64,000 bases of DNA from the NCBI GenBank assembly GCA_036426205.1, contig WSYH01000139.1, positions 62,001-126,000 of the forward strand. Direction: 5' to 3'. Made by a program: the position numbers and the translations under genes. Position 1 is the stretch's first letter. Each line of letters starts with the position of its first letter. Below are positions 1-11,469 of this stretch, piece after piece. This DNA is from Ascaphus truei. Lineage: Eukaryota; Chordata; Amphibia; Anura; Ascaphidae. The notes under the pieces were generated by a model. It did no database searches. It saw only the letters and a program-made list of their open reading frames with translations, and was not told the origin of the DNA.

Positions 1-1647
1 TGCAACTTAAACATAACAAATGCTTGAAAATCATACTACCGAAGTAACAACTTCTGCATTCTTAATAAACATAATGTTCTAAAAAAGTGCAAAAGTGTGC
101 TGATGTTTTGTGTAAGGTTTAAATCAGCGGTGTGCAAACTGGGGGGCGCGAGACTTTATGGGGGGGGGGGGGCGTGGCGGTTACAGAGGCCCAGCGCTGA
201 GAGAGCGAGGTCCCTGTAAATGTACTTAACGGCTTCAGTCCACGTGTCTCCATGGCAACGCAGCGTCAAATGACGCGCGTTACCATGAAGACATTAAATG
301 ACGCTGCGGGTCACGTCACATGATGTCACGACCCCGCAGGGTTATTTGATGCTTCATTGGAGGTAAGGGGGGGCGAGACCGAGTAGGAGAGCAGGCAGGG
401 GTGGGGGGGGGGGGGCGCAGTACAGGACGTTTGTGCACCCCTGGATTAAATAACAGAAACAAAGGTTTTATTTTGATACTTTTCACATACACAATATAAT
501 GTTTTTATACTGCAGGCAGCTGCTACCTTGGCCATCGTTTCACTATTTCACTGCGGCAGTAAAAATATGTGACTGCTAAAAAGACCTGAATGTGGTTAAA
601 CTAATAATTCAGGTTTATTGTTAAAAATACATTAGAAGAGTAATTTAGAATATATACTGTATTACTTCGCCTTAGTGAGTGTATTCATTGGACTGTGATA
701 GTGCTGATTGGCACAGAATCGCAAAAAAATAAACACAAAAAAAACTTATTGGCTTTAATTGGGTGTTTAAGTGTGAGATTGCTCTGATCAGCACTATTAC
801 AGTTTAATTAATAACCACCAATGCTACTTTGAATTCACCCAATTTACATTCACTGTAATGAGTCAAGGGGTAATGACTTGATACACATAATAATGTTATG
901 TATCTTTTCTGTATTGTCATTTATTTTCCAACTTTAATCTGACAAATAAAAAGGCCATGTTAGAGCTGACATTAATTGATTATGCCTAAGATTAATGTAA
1001 AGTATCAAACTCTGTTTAACATGTGTTTATAATTACTGCAACATTATTTAAAAGGTAAAATGCAGAAATTCTGCTTGGAAGAACTATGTTTATTTTTTTC
1101 CGGCCTTTTTAAAGAAAATATATATCTTTTGTGCTTATCCTGAGGAGTGAGAAAGTTGGTGACATGGGGAGAGAGAGTGACAGGGAAGGGATAGAGTGAG
1201 ATGAGGCGGGGGATAGAGTAACATGGTGGGGGGCAGGTGGTTCCTACCTCCTGTGGTGCAGCTGTACATCTCAGGCTTCCTCACTCCTGCTGAACTGGCC
1301 TCCTCCTCCACCACCTGATGTGGTGCCTTCAGAGGAGACAGGCTCAGCAGGAGTGAGGCATTCTCCGGATCTGCAGTTAACTGCAGAGAACCTTATAGTT
1401 ACATTGGAGATAGGGACCGGTATGGGGTCATTTTCCAAGGGGTGGGAGAGGGGAAACCAAATCTGATGCAGAAACTAGGTTTTTGGTTCCATAGATAAGC
1501 CACGTTTTATTTGACTCAGAACTATTGTGTTAGGGAGTTTGGAGGGGGGGGTGGACGACTCAGATTTTAGGCACGCAAACCTGCATTTACAACATTTGTT
1601 ATGTACAACAAGTAAACTTGCTATATTTATAACATAAAAGATGCTAC
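1..1647 (-). other. EPHA7: EPHA7 intron following exon 7 (partial)
   Basis: This is non-coding intron. Apart from the hAT MITE at 125-443 it is AT-rich with no recognised gene. A GA-rich, low-complexity tract lies around 1140-1240. A short foldback lies around 1279-1359, where CCTCACTCCTGCTGA is matched by TCAGCAGGAGTGAGG. Nothing else is supported. Confidence 0.8.
125..443. mobile_element. hAT-type MITE with 8-bp target duplication
   Basis: The termini are inverted: CAGCGGTGTGCAAACT at the left and, read from the right end, CAGGGGTGCACAAACG. Flanks are 8-bp near-direct repeats, GTTTAAAT (117-124) and GATTAAAT (444-451), matching at 7 of 8. The CAG-type ends and 8-bp duplication are hAT hallmarks. 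The interior is G-rich and non-coding. A lone similar terminus, GTTTGCGCCCCCCTG, lies near 63348-63362. Confidence 0.8.
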
Positions 1648-1816
1648 CTGTAGCTTCTTCAAGGGTGGTGACATCAAGCCTTGGACTATACATTCCATAG
1701 CCAGCAGCAGTAAAAGCACGAATTTGAAAGACGTACACTGTCCCAGGTCTAAGATTGTTGATTGAAGCAGAAGTAGCCTTTGTTTTCAATGTGGAGTATG
1801 TGCGCTCTCTTTGATC
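1648..1816 (-). CDS. EPHA7: EPHA7 exon 7: C-terminal part of the second fibronectin type III domain
   Basis: This is one internal exon of the EphA7 receptor tyrosine kinase, a plasma-membrane receptor for ephrin-A ligands that acts in axon guidance and tissue boundary formation. The 169-bp exon encodes 56 codons plus one base. It starts in phase 0 with DQRERTYS and ends with LDVTTLEEAT plus the first base of a glycine codon. The core INNLRPGTVYVFQIRAFTAA is the typical FG region of the second Eph FN3 domain and agrees with vertebrate EPHA7 as I remember it, with a few substitutions. On the minus strand an AG acceptor (ATAG) precedes GATCAA and a GTAGC donor follows ACAG. It splices after the exon at 13455-13579, whose last codons YYEK join DQRER in frame. 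The transmembrane and kinase exons would lie below position 1, outside the window. Confidence 0.94.
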
Positions 1817-1947
1817 CTATAGGTAATTACAAGTACTCAATTAAAGTGGGGGAGGTAATGCAATAGTGTGTTGCAGGCTCTTCTGACAGATAATGTTATA
1901 ATGTAATGTAAGGTATATGTGGTGTATGTATATGTATATGTACATAT

Positions 1948-2547
1948 ACAGCCAATAAAGAATATCACTTGTGAGCACATTCACATGTCTTAGACAGGTC
2001 TGCAACCCTGCCTTTCAACCATTATCACCTCGCATACAGTGCTCCCACTGCAGCAAGGGAATCTGGGAAATGACATGCAAATGAGCACACAATGTGTCAC
2101 CTTTTGCCTGGAATATCCATTCACATGGAGCCAATTTAAGCTGATGCATTGCCGTTCACACAGCTTTTAAACACAGCATGGGACTAGCAAAGCAAGTACA
2201 GACCTCTCACAGGCATGTTTCAACCTTGATGGGTATCATCAGTGTGAGGTTGGTTTATACTTGCTTTGAAATATTTCTAGGCTGGGTAGGTTTACCATAT
2301 ACATTTTAAGTTAGGGTGGGTGAAAAAGGCGACAGAAAACCTCCAACGTTAGCATATAGCCAATAAAGAATCCCTTGAGGCAGTGGGAGCACTGTATGCA
2401 AGGTGATAATGGTTGAAAGGCAGGGTTGCAGACCTGTCTAAGACATCTAAGACACATGAATGTGCTCACAAGTGATATTCTTTTTTGGCTATATGCTAAC
2501 GGTGGAGGTTTTCTGTCGCCTTTTTCACCCACAATAACTTAAAATGT
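1948..2547. repeat. Foldback pair of a frequent repeat (family R1) with 71-bp terminal inverted repeats in its right half
   Basis: 2301-2371 and about 2477-2547 are inverted copies with only a few mismatches, starting ACATTTTAAGTTA. The interior matches, in inverted orientation, the segment 1968-2110. Both contain the family core CTGCAGCAAGGGA and ATGACATGCAAATGAGCAC. The segment between (about 2180-2290) carries a TGATGGGTATCATCA-like foldback. Other family members are at 5375-5565, 20945-21195 and 33665-33915. It is a non-coding MITE-like repeat. Confidence 0.65.
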
Positions 2548-2687
2548 ATGACACACACACACGAACAAACACGAACACACCGAACGAACACACCGAAGGA
2601 ACACACACACACACACACCAAAGGAACACACACACTACGAACAAACACACACACACACACTATGAACGAACACACACACTACGAACG

Positions 2688-2724
<37 letters not shown>

Positions 2725-2860
2725 CGAACGAACACACACACACACTACGAACTAACACACACTACGAACTAACACACACACACTACGAACGAACACACAC
2801 ACACACTACGAACGAACACCCACACACTACGAACGAACACACACTACGAACACACAATAC
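2548..2860. repeat. Complex (CA)n / CACACGAACGAA minisatellite
   Basis: A roughly 310-bp array mixes ACACAC runs with interspersed ACGAACGAACAC and CACTACGAACGAAC units. It abuts the right end of the preceding foldback element, a common position for simple-repeat growth. Long open frames through it are artefacts of the repeat. Confidence 0.9.
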
Positions 2861-3359
2861 GAACACTGAAGTCATCATAATACACTACAATAAAAAATGA
2901 CGACAAAAATTAAACCACAAACCGGAGCATTAATATGATATAATTAATTGATTAATTGTGATTTTGTTTTCTAATTATTTATTTTTTCTTATTAATAGTT
3001 TCCTGCCAAATACTCTTGTTTGTGTTTTCATTTTGTTGTCATTTTCTATTGTTATTTTTATATGGTGTCTCTTCACATTACCATGCAGCATACACTTCCC
3101 ACCCCCTTGTGTCTGATTTGGCACCACTGAAGGGTATTTGTTGTGTTGCCCTTAGTTGTTATGTTACCCCTGAACAAGGCCAAAACATTGGGTTATTATG
3201 TGTTGTATGGAACAATAAACACTATTTAATTACTTTCCTGAGTCCAGCGCTTCGTGTTACATATATTATATGTTCATATATTATTTCCTAATGATCCCTA
3301 TCGCCGTGCACAGAGCTCTCATTTTAAGGCATTAAGGCATTAGGTACAAGGGTGTGTGG

Positions 3360-3695
3360 CTATTTGGACCTCTCATGTACATATATTAGCGTGACAATAT
3401 TTTCCCCGTGAAAAAACAGGACAAATGTTGAGCATGTGCGACGGCCAGAGGCGACCACGTATGCACGGCCGGCAAGAGCCGATAACAAATGTGCGGGATC
3501 AGCTATCAGCTTTTGCCAGCCATGCAGTCCACGATCGGCTCTTGATGGCGTATCCACGATCGGCAGAGGCCCTTCACGCATGCGCCAACTGCAAAACAAA
3601 TACAATTTAAAAAAACTGGACATTTCTGTACTTTTTTCAACGTCGTCGGGACACAATCCCAAAAACAGGGACAATCTCAGGAAAACTGGTCACCC

Positions 3696-3700
<5 letters not shown>
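3360..3700. repeat. Dispersed repeat with a GGGACA...GGTCACCCT end
   Basis: The right end (AAAACAGGGACAATCTCAGG, then CTGGTCACCCT near 3697) resembles the segment near 7490-7566, which ends GGGTGGTCACCCT. Both contain repeated GGGAC / CCGGGAC stretches. It looks like a shared non-coding repeat family of unknown class. Confidence 0.4.
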
Positions 3701-3739
<39 letters not shown>

Positions 3740-3744
3740 CACAG

Positions 3745-3787
<43 letters not shown>
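3699..3787. repeat. (CA)n followed by (TA)n microsatellite
   Basis: A CA run at about 3699-3738 is followed by a TATA run at about 3750-3787. Downstream, 3790-4850 is AT-rich intron in which I recognise nothing. Confidence 0.95.
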
Positions 3788-4849
3788 CAAAAAAATATAT
3801 TTAAGGGAGCGCCTGGTAAAACAACCTGCCTAACTGTGAGTAGGTCTAACTTACTGTGTTAGAACAACCTATGGACTGGTTTCATTCTATATAGTCATTC
3901 CAAGGTCCGTATCAAAAACCACACTGTAGCAGTTAGTATTATAACATTCATTTACATGAGTATACACATACATTCACATCCAACACAATTCATATAAATA
4001 TTTATTTGAACACAATTTTAATTTTCACATTATTTATTACTTTTTACATATCATTTTTTGTTTATTTTTTATATTTTATTTTTATTCTATTACATTACAT
4101 ACACACATAGTATTATTTATTTTTATACACAAGTTTATACACATTTTTTAGAGTTATGTGGCTACCTACATTAATACATATACTTTTCACATTACATAGC
4201 ACTCTCACACATATACATTGGTCAAGAGGTATAGGTACATACACTTTCATTATGAGGATTCTTCTGTCCTTGTTAACCTACAACCTTTTGCTGGACCACT
4301 GACTCCAACTGTAATCCATGATAGTGGTTTATCACTAATGGATCAACAACAGGTATATATATATGTAGTATGGTGGGTTAAACCTTAAACCCGGTTTATA
4401 TATATTTTGTAACAATTTAATTGCTGACCAATGATGTAAGGGGTTAAATGGGTAGGTTGTTTATATTGTTATCAGTACTCTCCAATTCTTGCGACTTCTT
4501 AATTAAATTTTGTAAAATACTGTCATTATCTTTAATTCGAATTCAGACACTACAAATTGTTATCAAATTCATCTTTATTATAATTTAAAATACGTTAATT
4601 AGTTTAATATCAATTACTGTTCAAATACATTCAAATATTTTCGACTACTGCTCAAATAGTGTTATCAAATAAATTTTATATACATATTAAATCACATGAG
4701 CCATCTCAAAATCTTATATCTTTCAAAATACAGTGTGGTCCTCATAACCTGTCCATTGTGATTTATGTAGCATTAACGCTTGAGCCAATGGACTGGTTTG
4801 AATCTCGTAATTAACGTTTTAATTGTTCTATTTGTGTATGCAAATTACC

Positions 4850-5340
4850 TTGCTATAAAAACTGTGGGGTCACAACCAATGGGTACCCCTGATGAAGTCA
4901 TCATAGATGACGAAACGCGTAGGGCGTGGCTAAGGCAGAAGAGACACTACCCCACAGAGACCTTCGTTACGGGTTGAGACGAATGCAGGCTGAGAGAGGC
5001 AAAGCCAAACAGAAGTGAGGATCCTTCTCCGTTTTCCCGGGTGGCGCAGCAGCCAGAAGAAGGCAGCTGAAGGTCCTGGTTCCCAGAGGGATTTCCTTCT
5101 ACAGGGCACCTGACCGGGTGGACGTCACTTCCGGTAGAAGCAGACCGCGCAACTTGTGTGCAGGAGAGGACACCATTGCTGATTCGGACACTATCACTGG
5201 CTTATGAGGGCCTATCTCATAACTGCTCGAAATACCGTTACACTTGTGAGTGGGCATTTGTCTGTTTTTATTGTTCCATACACTTATTGTTATACTTTAA
5301 TGCACTAGGTGTGCACCTGTTTTTTCTTTTGTTTTCTTCT
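4850..5340 (+). repeat. Dispersed repeat carrying a GACGAAACGCGT motif
   Basis: The segment contains GATGAAGTCATCATAGATGA followed by CGAAACGCGTAGGGCG near 4888-4927, and then a GC-rich stretch unlike the AT-rich surroundings. The second window copy of this motif type is at 53735-54060 (CACGCAGAGACGAAATGCG). Such foldback-plus-ACGCGT modules are widespread in frog genomes in my experience. I do not assign a class. It is followed by a (TA)n run at 5341-5366. Confidence 0.5.
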
Positions 5341-5374
5341 ATATATATATATATATATATATATATGCAAATAT

Positions 5375-5565
5375 AGCTGTATGCTCATCTGCATGTCTTA
5401 GGCAGGTCTGCAACCCTGCCTTTCCCCATTATCACCCAGCATACAGCCCTTCCACTGCAGCAAGGGATTCTGGGAAATGACATGCAAATGAGCACACAGT
5501 GTCACTTTTTGCCTGTGGAGGGTTTTTGTCACTTTTTTTACTCACCATAACTTAACTCAGTATTA
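5375..5565 (+). repeat. R1-family repeat copy
   Basis: It shares the core CTGCAGCAAGGGATTCTGGG, ATGACATGCAAATGAGCAC and the end GGAGGGTTTTTGTCAC with copies at 1968-2110, 20945-21195 and 33665-33915. It contains an octamer-like ATGCAAAT. A short (CA)n run follows at 5573-5586. Confidence 0.7.
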
Positions 5566-5588
5566 ATATTTACACACACACACACACT

Positions 5589-6553
5589 TTGGGGTAGATT
5601 CACAGAAGGTATTGATTTTTGTGCCAATGACGATCATTGACGAAATTGGGGACGGACGTTGTCTTTCTTCATTTTAATGGATATCCTCAAAGCTAATGAG
5701 ACAAAAATAATGTCCTTCGCAAAAGTATTAGTGCTATTAACAGGGATTTTCATGTCTCAGGGATTTTCATGTTTCATGTCCAATACACTGCACATGCGCA
5801 TTGGTCAAACTTTAACGCACATTATTAACATGCTTTATTAATGCATGCGATAAAGATGTATTACCAAAAGCTAATGCATATCTAACTATAATATTGACAA
5901 AATAAATTTTTTTACACTTCTTAATTTCTCCATTATTCATATAGTGTCCATTCTTAATTTATTTTAATTGTACATTAATAACAATTGAATATTAATGATA
6001 TTGTTGAGCTATGTATGGATATACATTATTGTACACCCATTCTGAATATAGTCATTATTACATTATATACCATATTGGATCACACAAACATATCACTTTA
6101 ATCAGTAAAAACCATTCTACAGTTTATGATGTGTTTCAGGCATGATCCTTTGCATGATACATGTAACTGTTTGGAATGAAAGGGTTAAGTCATATACTCT
6201 GTATATTGCTTTTAGGCAATTCCCTGAAATAACTAAATGATAATCACGGTCTGGATGTGAGTAACGCCAGCTTTTGGAAGGTCCTAAATATCATTGCGTT
6301 ATTACAATGCGTAAACATGAACGGATGTTCTCCGATCTCAGGATCTGCGTTTTTAGATAAACTGCTTATTACAATATGATTTACATATGAGTAAGCAAAA
6401 CATTAATTAAAATGTATCGATGCAATATTTTTGGTGCTAACGCAAGAGTATCGTAACAGAAATCCCTTTTGAGGCTATGCTTTACAGAAATCGATGCATA
6501 AAATGGCGATAGCGTAACACAAACATTTTTTACGATCTTTTGAGGTTCTACCC
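5589..6553. repeat. Possible long MITE with short GGGGTAGA termini
   Basis: The left boundary GGGGTAGATTCACAG and the right boundary TTCTACCCC are imperfect inverted termini. Bases between are AT-rich and non-coding. No clear target duplication is visible, so the boundaries are weakly supported. 6554-6895 holds nothing I recognise. Confidence 0.3.
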
Positions 6554-7043
6554 CATATACCGGTCGGTATATGAGCTTCTAATTGACATACAAATAATTA
6601 TAAGTACTGTAGTACACTATAGATAGAGTTACAATCTTGGTTAGTGATTCTAGATTTCCAGCATTTTTCTAAATGGAGAGCATTTGCTAAACTGTGTGCT
6701 CTGCAATTTTATTAAAGGTTTGTCAGCTCTGTGTGAGATGCTAACAAGCTGCATTTTGCTTTGTCTTGGCATTTGAAAGTCACTGGGTGAGAATACTTCT
6801 GTCACTTAATCTTATTGAAGGCACCTTGTGTTGCTGTTCAGAACATCCTTAACATATTGACAAAAAAATAAAATCTATCCATAAAATGTCATTTCCGAGG
6901 TAGTTTTGTACATATAAAAAAAAAACATTGTAGTAGGGCCTACAACGCACCAGAGTCTGAATAATCATTAGACACTTACAGAGCAGTCAATAGATAGTTT
7001 ACTTTGCTTTTGTGACATTATTGTGTCACATGTGTCATGTATA

Positions 7044-7343
7044 TGCTACCCTCTTATCCCCCACCCGACATGAGATTGGGTGGGGTACACTCCTTCTGGT
7101 TACTGTACACGGTCTTGGTGCTGTGACCTGCTGGCAAACAGGAGGGCTGAGGGCTCCGCGGTGTTGTGGGGAGAACCAGGACAGGGACAGGAGGTGGTGT
7201 GGGACAGGTTACCTTGCTCTTGTTCTCTCTGGGTGGTGCAGTGCCTCCAGCCAGTAGGGATCCTCTGGGGTCTCCAGAGGAGGGACCCCCACTGACACTC
7301 TCTCCTTCTCACACCAGGAACAGTGATACACACACAGCAGCTA
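7044..7343 (-). mobile_element. Partial LTR copy at the left edge of the LTR retrotransposon
   Basis: The segment matches the first 300 or so bases of the LTRs at 7857-8285 and 11470-12273. It starts TGCTACCCTCTTATCC and breaks off after CACACACAGCAGCT. Both this start and the one at 7857 are preceded by GTATA. The duplicate block at 22.3 kb has a single full LTR here (from about 22514), so this fragment plus the unique segment after it is a structural difference between the two copies. Confidence 0.7.
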
Positions 7344-7856
7344 ATACTTACCAGCCGGGCTGCTGCAGTCTCCTCCTCCGCGCCGCCGCAGACTCGCGCA
7401 CAGCGCACAGTGCACCGCAGCTTACTCGCGCACCGCCGGCGACAAAAAAAATAAAAATGGGGACACATTGAGGAAAATCCGGGACATTTCCGGTACACAC
7501 AGAAAATCGGTACAGCTCCCGAAAAACCGGGACTGTACCGGCAAAAGGGGGACGGGTGGTCACCCTCTGATGCTGTCATCCAGTGAGTGACACTCAATGC
7601 TGTGATTTGGTGATGCTGTCATCCAGTGAGTGACACTCAATGCTGTGATTGGGTGACGTTGCCTGTGACGGTAGCCAGGCATCCTCACATGAGAAAGGAG
7701 AAGCCCGGCTGGCTGCCCCAATACCGTGTGTAATGGCCGCCTCTGTGGGGCTCTTGTATGTAATGTTTGGTGTAACCCCTCCCAGAAAAGACCTGATCAC
7801 TGTCTGATGTCTGGAAGGGGGGAAAACTGTATGACTTGGGAAACGGTTATTGTATA
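7344..7856. other. Unique 513-bp segment between two LTR pieces, with a 47-bp tandem duplication
   Basis: This segment is absent from the second copy of the block. It begins GC- and CpG-rich (7370-7440), then has an A-rich tract, a GGGACA-type repeat ending GGTCACCCT, and a tandem pair around 7567-7660 whose unit contains GTGAGTGACACTCAATGCTG. No coding sequence is recognised. Confidence 0.6.
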
Positions 7857-8285
7857 TGTAACCCTCTTTCACCCCACCCGACATGAGATTGGGTGGGGTA
7901 CACTCCTTCTGGTTACTGTACACGGTCTTGGTGCTGTGACCTGCTGGCAAACAGGAGGGCTGAGGGCTCCGCGGTGTTGTGGGGAGAACCAGGACAGGGA
8001 CAGGAGGTGGTGTGGGACAGGTTACCTTGCTCTTGTTCTCTCTGGGTGGTGCAGCGCCTCCAGCCAGTAGGGATCCTCTGGGGTCTCCAGAGGAGGGACC
8101 CCCCACTGACACTCTCTCCTTCTCACACCAGGAACAGTGAGACACACACAGCAGCTTCTTTCTGTGGTTCTGTATTGGCAGAGCAGCATACACAGCATAG
8201 TACAGCGTCACAGCATAGTGTTCTAACAGGACTGACAGAGGAAAGGCCCAGAATTAGCAATAGCTGACGAAGGACAGGCTATATA
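7857..8285 (-). mobile_element. 3' LTR (left) of the minus-strand LTR retrotransposon, with a 382-bp internal deletion
   Basis: It starts TGTAACCCTC and ends GGCTATATA, in step with the right LTR. Bases corresponding to 11825-12206 of the right LTR are missing at 8218/8219. The polyadenylation hexamer seen in the right LTR (AATAAA on the minus strand) reads AATACA here. On the minus strand a purine tract, CCAGAGGGAG, lies immediately 5' of this LTR, where a polypurine tract is expected. Confidence 0.75.
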
Positions 8286-8503
8286 CTCCCTCTGGTAAAA
8301 CTCCAACCGTCCCGGCTTGGACTACAGCAGGTATAACCCTTACCATACTGTGCAACACCTGTAAATTACATGAGCTGAAATGCAATAACTCCTATGCACT
8401 CCAGCTTGACAGAACTGACATAACCACTGCATGAACACCGATACATGGCAATACAGTGACTGACTGAACAGAACATTTCTACTACACAGCAGTACAGAAT
8501 GCA

Positions 8504-10362
8504 TTAATAGTAATGAGCAGGGTCAGGCTTCCTGACCATTCTACCAGTATCATCAGGCACATTTACTGAATAGCACCTGCGCCTGCCGAACTCCGAGATA
8601 TATTCTACTCGGTCTATGTGAATATCTCTCCCCACCATCCATAGTTTTAATAACTGGGGAGCTCTATTCAGATCCACATAGGCGGGAGCTTTTGCATAAG
8701 TCCCAAGGTGGCCAATTATGTCCTCTTTCACCCACTCTAAGCGGTGAATTTCTACAGTTCTCATCAATTTCTCAGGGAAATATGGGAACTCATATCCCAT
8801 CTTCCTGAACTAGTACTCGTGCTGCTCGGCTGAACTTCACCAAGCTTCGATTAGTAGTGGTGCCCGGGAGCACCCAGAAAATAGGACCTTCCCACATAGG
8901 GGTTCCTTCTGCCTCCTCCCTGACAGGAGACAATACATTATCAGATCTTACTGAGCCCATCCCATCATCATCACAATCCCCCCACTGCACAGACCCTTCC
9001 AAATGCATATCAGGCATAACAGACATAACATCATATTGTCCAATTGAAGCCACGGGACTTCCGGGTGAAGAGGGCCTGGGGGTCAAGGGTCACACCCTGG
9101 GACTAGTGATGTACGGGGAAAGCGGGACAGCAGGGGCAGATGACTCAGGGACTGGGCCTCCGGTGACAAGGGGCCAGCACCAAAGTCTCTAGGGGGCACG
9201 TTCAGGGAACTCTCCCCGGGAGGAGCAATGGCACAGTCCTGGGTCAAGTTCAATTTGCTCCTCCCTCTGCTCTTACGGCAGCGGGCATCAGCCAGCGCCT
9301 CGGCCTGAACGGCCTCCTGCGACTTCTTCCACTCCCTGCATGTCAGGAGAAAAGGATCAACCGGAAGGGTATTACTCACTGGAGTGGCCTGCATCTCACT
9401 GGAGCTCACCCGGATGGGCAACTCGGCGGCCATCTTAGCTCCCGGTGGTGGAGTAGCAACAGTGGAGTCGATGCAGTCATCAGGGGTGGTGCCGGCCGGC
9501 ACTTCTCCCGACAGTCGACTCTGGAGCAGCGTAGTGGCGTTCGGCAGCTCTCATGTAGGTCAGCGCTTGAGCACATCTCCCTCTGGTGCTGCAGATACAG
9601 CTCTGCAGCTTTCTGGGCGCGATCCCAGCGGCGATCCGTAGACAGGACAAGCAGCTCACCGCCATCTGTAGCAGCAGGGCGGATCCCAGCAGCATCGGGT
9701 ACGTTGGAGGTATCAGCTAATACCTCTGGATGGTCTGGAGCAGCGGTCTCATCAGAGGGTACCTGCCTCACGAAGCGGTTCACCGGAGCGGCAGCAGAAC
9801 GCACCTCACAGTAGGTAAGTGGGGCGGTCCCGCAGGGCTCGGACGGCAGACTACTCAGCACCACTGGTACAGGCGCAGAGGGGGATGACTCCGGAGGTGG
9901 AGGAGAGTCAGGCACTTGATGAAAGGCATTCACCCAGGCAGTGGGCCCAAGCAGGGAACCTTCTTTCCGGCCGCCATGCCGGACGATAGGAAGGTCCATG
10001 CTGGACCTGCATGAGGGGTACGTGGACACCACTTGTAGATCAGGATAGAACAATTCTTACACCATAGCAATATAATGGTGTGCAGCGTCGTCGGCGGATG
10101 CGTGAGCTAGTTGAGACAACTTACACACCAAGGTATAGAGAGTGCGCAGCTCCCCAGTGCTCATGATAAGATCAGGTTCTGCAGGGCCATTGAGCCTTGC
10201 CCGCAGATAGGGAACACGGCAAGCGGAGCAACTTCCCATGAGGTGAAGCGAGCCGCCTGGAAAGTCACATAAGGGGCAGACCCCAAGCAGTTGATTTTCA
10301 GGAGAGTCCCTAATGACTAGGACTCCTCCGGTCAATTTGTAGACTTGCCCACAATTCTCCAT
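8504..10362 (-). pseudogene. Broken ORF of the LTR element, unrecognised protein with a Cys/His cluster
   Basis: This is the first and only long reading region after the 5' LTR, so by position it is gag-like. The start at 10362 is an ATG in a strong context (ACCATGG); the frame is open slightly further upstream only through a TTG. Near residues 29-48 lies C-x2-C-x7-H-x4-C-x2-C, a possible zinc-binding module. Next come a proline-rich stretch, a basic/polar segment (SRGRSKLN) and a conserved-looking C-terminal part with LLKLWMVGRDIHIDRVEYI. The frame is broken by a TAA at 10057-10059 and by three frame changes near 9406-9502, 9083-9086 and 8790-8800. I know no family that matches. The second copy at about 23645-25515 has many extra frameshifts. 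Confidence 0.55.
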
Positions 10363-10627
10363 GGTTAGAGGCAAGCAGGCAGCAGTTCAGAGGCACAACT
10401 GCTGTCTCTGTAGTACACGTGCGTCTGGTTCCTTACTTCCTGTGGGTTCCTTCAAATCACACTCAGCTCCTCCCCCTGGTAAATCGTACAGTCCAATCCA
10501 GAGCAAGCAAATGGGGAGGAGTTTCAGTAGTTCCCGCAATTTTCTTGCAAGCTGTAGATCAGCAAAAGCTTGCAAGCGAAGATAGCTTTTTGCAAACAAG
10601 CACAGGGCTTCCCTGGTAAGGCGGGAA

Positions 10628-10741
10628 GCGCCATTTTGAGCACATTCCGAGTCCATGCGGCCCCCAGTTTTCTGGAGCCGCCATTTTGAGAGTAGGAGAG
10701 TACATGGCGTTCCAGTTAGGAGCAGGAACCGCCATTTTGAG
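10628..10741 (-). promoter_or_regulatory. Three YY1-like sites in the LTR-element leader
   Basis: CGCCATTTTGAG occurs at about 10629-10640, 10679-10690 and 10730-10741, spaced about 50 bp. On the minus strand, the element's sense strand, each reads CTCAAAATGGCG, close to the YY1 consensus AAnATGGCGGC. They sit between the 5' LTR and the ORF. YY1 sites near the 5' end of retroelements are known to direct transcription initiation or silencing. Binding here is inference. Confidence 0.55.
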
Positions 10742-11469
10742 GTAGTAACACAGTCCAGCACAAGCGTGACTCCTTCTTCCAGTAAGAAGTCACATAAATC
10801 ACAATTCTCTCTTGTGTTCAGCCGTGGCCCCTGTAGCGCTGTACAGAACCACACCAAACACAATTCTTTTCTGTCCCTGTTCTTTGAGTCTCACGTGCCC
10901 TGGTGTCTCCTCAGGGAACGCCTCGCAACAGGGACTTCCATATTAACTCTTATTGCAGGGTATACAGAAACCGAGAGAGCCATGGTCATCATGGTCCTGT
11001 CCCCTCTTCGCCTCGTCAGTGTAGGTGCACAAGGGTCACCATGCTTCCCTGGTGTCGCCTCAGGCAAGCCGCCCCAACTATAGTGCCAATAAGGGGCCTC
11101 CAGCTCCCTGGTATCGCCTCAGGAGCCGGTCCCCCTTTGCTTCATAGATGGGTGTACAGGAACCTCCTTTCCGCGGAGCCCCTGTCCCCTTGAAGTGCAA
11201 GTGGTTACTCATACCACCTCTGGTCAATGGTCCATAGCCACACGCCACCAGGGGGTAGCCCAACCTTGCAAAGGGTCTTCTTGGATAGGGTAACCCCTCC
11301 CTGGGGAAGCTTCAAGGAGAGGTTCCCTCACTGAAAGTCAATGGGCTGCTCTGTGCTGCATTCAAAGTCCCAAACAATGCTGCATGGTCCACTGTCTCTG
11401 AAAACCTGTCCCGTTGCTAAAACCTGTCCTGTCCTGGGATGCAGTCCTCATCTCAGAAGTGCCTCCAAA

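Larger units (their letters stand above)
8286..11469 (-). mobile_element. Internal region of a non-autonomous LTR retrotransposon
   Basis: The 3.2 kb between the LTRs includes the polypurine tract at the left. Directly beside the right LTR (about 11450-11468) is a candidate primer-binding site whose complement ends GTGCCTCCA, i.e. a tRNA-like CCA end; I cannot name the tRNA. The only sizeable coding remnant is at 8504-10362. I see no protease, reverse transcriptase, RNase H or integrase motifs in any frame, so the element probably relied on another for mobility. The leader (10363-11449) holds three YY1-like sites. Confidence 0.7.

Noticed and set aside
2544..2900. Overlapping long open frames rich in His-Thr
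   Set aside because: They come entirely from the CA/ACGAAC minisatellite.
7080..8267. Similar plus-strand open frames at 7.1, 7.9 and 11.5 kb
   Set aside because: They are the antisense of the same LTR repeated three times, not a gene family.
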